Source of the DNA: JBHIDJ01 sp046760105
GTDB lineage: Bacteria > Pseudomonadota > Gammaproteobacteria > Acidiferrobacterales > SPGG2
Direction of reading: 5' to 3'
Assembly (NCBI GenBank): GCA_046760105.1
Contig: JBHIDJ010000148.1
Coordinates: 1-7,120 of the forward strand
DNA length: 7,120 nt
This document shows, piece by piece, positions 6,042 through 7,120 of the stretch. A program made the translations under genes and the position numbers. Below the pieces are notes generated by a model. The model made no database searches and had not been told where the DNA came from. It saw only the letters and a program-made list of their open reading frames with translations. Numbering within the stretch: the stretch's first letter is position 1; each line of letters opens with the position of its first letter.

Positions 6042-6791
6042 ATGCTCTGGTTTGATACGACTCTATTAGCTATTGCCGGTCTCACTTTCCTGGTCGCTGG
6101 GCTCGTGAAGGGTTTGATCGGCCTTGGGTTGCCCACCGTGTCCGTCGCGGTGCTGTCGGCCACCGTGGGTCTGCCGATGGCGCTCCCACTGATGGTCGTG
6201 CCCTCGGTGATCACCAATCTCTGGCAGGCCATTGTCGGCGGCGCGCTGCTGTCACTGCTGCGACGGTTTTGGTCGTTGCTCATCGCCAGTGTCGTCGGCG
6301 TGTTCGTGGCTTACTCGCTATTTTTTGTCACCAACACAAAGGCGATGACGGCACTGTTGGGTATCGTGCTTTGCGTGTACTCAGGGGCGGCACTGTTCTC
6401 GCTTTCCTTAGTGCCGCGCGTACGCCGCGAGCGTCTCGCCTCCCCGACAATCGGGCTGGTGACGGGTCTGCTGGCGGGGGCAACCGGCTCCATGGTAATG
6501 CCGGTGGTGGCGTATCTGCAGACGCTAGGATTGTCGAGAGATGAGTTCGTTCAGATGATGGGCATCTCCTTTGCCGTCTCGACCGCCGCCATTGGTCTTG
6601 CGGTCGCCGAGCGTGGTAACTACGAGGTGGACATTTTGCTAACGTCGACAGTCTGTCTCGCGCCAGCGCTCGTTGGTATGCAGCTCGGTCAGGTGCTCAG
6701 GCGACGAATTTCCGAGGAGCTTTTTCGACGTTGCGTACACGTTGGGCTGTTTGCGATCGGGTTGCATCTCATCTGGAAAGGACTTGCGTGA
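6042..6791 (+). CDS. TauE/SafE family (sulfite exporter-like) membrane permease
   Basis: From the ATG at 6042 the protein has 249 residues and about eight hydrophobic segments (near 6-26, 31-58, 62-72, 76-96, 101-121, 134-158, 170-189 and 195-217, with a last one at 228-246), so it is an inner-membrane protein. Two half-repeats typical of TauE/SafE are visible: GLVKGLIGLGLPTVS (20-34) and GLLAGATGSMVMPVVAYL (142-159). The family exports or imports sulfite, sulfoacetate and other organosulfur or small organic anions; the actual substrate cannot be told here. In-frame upstream starts are an ATG at 6015 (258 residues) and a TTG at 5991 (266 residues). I prefer 6042 because the first membrane segment follows directly, but none has a good Shine-Dalgarno sequence. 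No sulfur-metabolism gene is adjacent in this window. Confidence 0.88.
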   Translation: MLWFDTTLLAIAGLTFLVAGLVKGLIGLGLPTVSVAVLSATVGLPMALPLMVVPSVITNLWQAIVGGALLSLLRRFWSLLIASVVGVFVAYSLFFVTNTKAMTALLGIVLCVYSGAALFSLSLVPRVRRERLASPTIGLVTGLLAGATGSMVMPVVAYLQTLGLSRDEFVQMMGISFAVSTAAIGLAVAERGNYEVDILLTSTVCLAPALVGMQLGQVLRRRISEELFRRCVHVGLFAIGLHLIWKGLA

Positions 6792-7120
6792 CGTGTCATC
6801 GATTCCCAAAAGAACACGCAAGAAATTGATACTTCTAAGGGTGAACTGGGCAGAAGCCGCGGCGTTTGCAGCTAAACGCCACCAAGTGTTCGGCATGAAC
6901 GCGTGGCCGTCGGTGGCATCACACGGCCGGCGGGCGGTCCGTTGGACGGTTTTTCCGATTGCGACGGACCCCTGGTGCGGCCAGAGTGGTTGAGGCCCGG
7001 GTGCCACCCTCGGCGGCGTGGGCGGGCCGGTGGGGGCGCGGCCAAACAGTATCGTATTCTCTGCGGAAAACGGGCATTATGTGGAAAAGAAATTCCTAGA
7101 TTGATTTGTCTCATTCGGAC
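6792..7120. other. 330-bp tail without a recognisable gene
   Basis: No convincing coding sequence is seen on either strand. Bases 6801-6850 resemble 3622-3671. A very GC-rich block (6905-7045) holds several small inverted repeats: GGCCGT/ACGGCC (6905-6910, 6923-6928), GGTCCGT/ACGGACC (6936-6942, 6964-6970) and GGCCCG/CGGGCC (6994-6999, 7023-7028). After 7045 the DNA turns AT-rich, which may mark the leader of a gene beyond the window. Confidence 0.55.

Noticed and set aside
6937..6954. Possible intrinsic terminator GTCC-GTT-GGAC-GG followed by five T
   Set aside because: The stem has only four pairs and a three-base loop and lies about 145 bases past the permease stop. Too weak to annotate.
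6673..6993. Plus-strand frame running past the TauE-like gene, and the minus-strand frames 6639-7007 and 6872-7114
   Set aside because: The plus frame starts out of frame inside the permease, and none has an RBS or recognisable domain. The end of the plus frame coincides with the diverged repeat and GC-rich inverted repeats.

Overview
This window looks like bacterial accessory DNA built up next to a tRNA gene. The organism is probably a proteobacterium, perhaps an uncultured or sulfur-associated gammaproteobacterium. That is inferred from the tRNA-encoded CCA end, the GC-rich coding style, and the mix of a cyclase-ATPase-TPR regulator, a HicBA module, an AAA_14/DUF4143 ATPase and a TauE/SafE permease. 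No marker gene fixes the taxon.

Layout. An intact tRNA-Arg(TCG) lies at 11-87. It is followed by a very large gene (264-3623) encoding a double-zinc-ribbon, class III cyclase, AAA/STAND-type ATPase and TPR-like signalling protein. A gene-poor stretch (3624-4201) then holds an inverted repeat, a broken copy of the tRNA-Arg split by about 145 bp of foreign sequence, a short heptamer repeat and a C/G-rich hairpin. A two-gene hicB-hicA toxin-antitoxin module (4202-4618) follows. After it comes a 56-bp tract of eight heptamers (4684-4739) that ends one base before another 3'-end copy of the tRNA (4742-4760). On the minus strand, 4804-5985 encodes an AAA_14/DUF4143 ATPase. It is divergent from a TauE/SafE permease (6042-6791), and a 41-bp near-perfect palindrome spans the gap. 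The last 330 bases contain no convincing gene.

The main organising signal is a 19-bp sequence, identical to the tRNA-Arg 3' end (T-loop edge through CCA), present three times in the same orientation: inside the real tRNA, at 4019-4037 and at 4742-4760. The second and third copies bracket hicBA, and the first and second bracket the cyclase gene. This resembles attachment-site scars of integrated elements, but no integrase, excisionase or transposase is present here. How the units moved is therefore an inference. The genes do not form one obvious pathway; they read as independent accessory modules.
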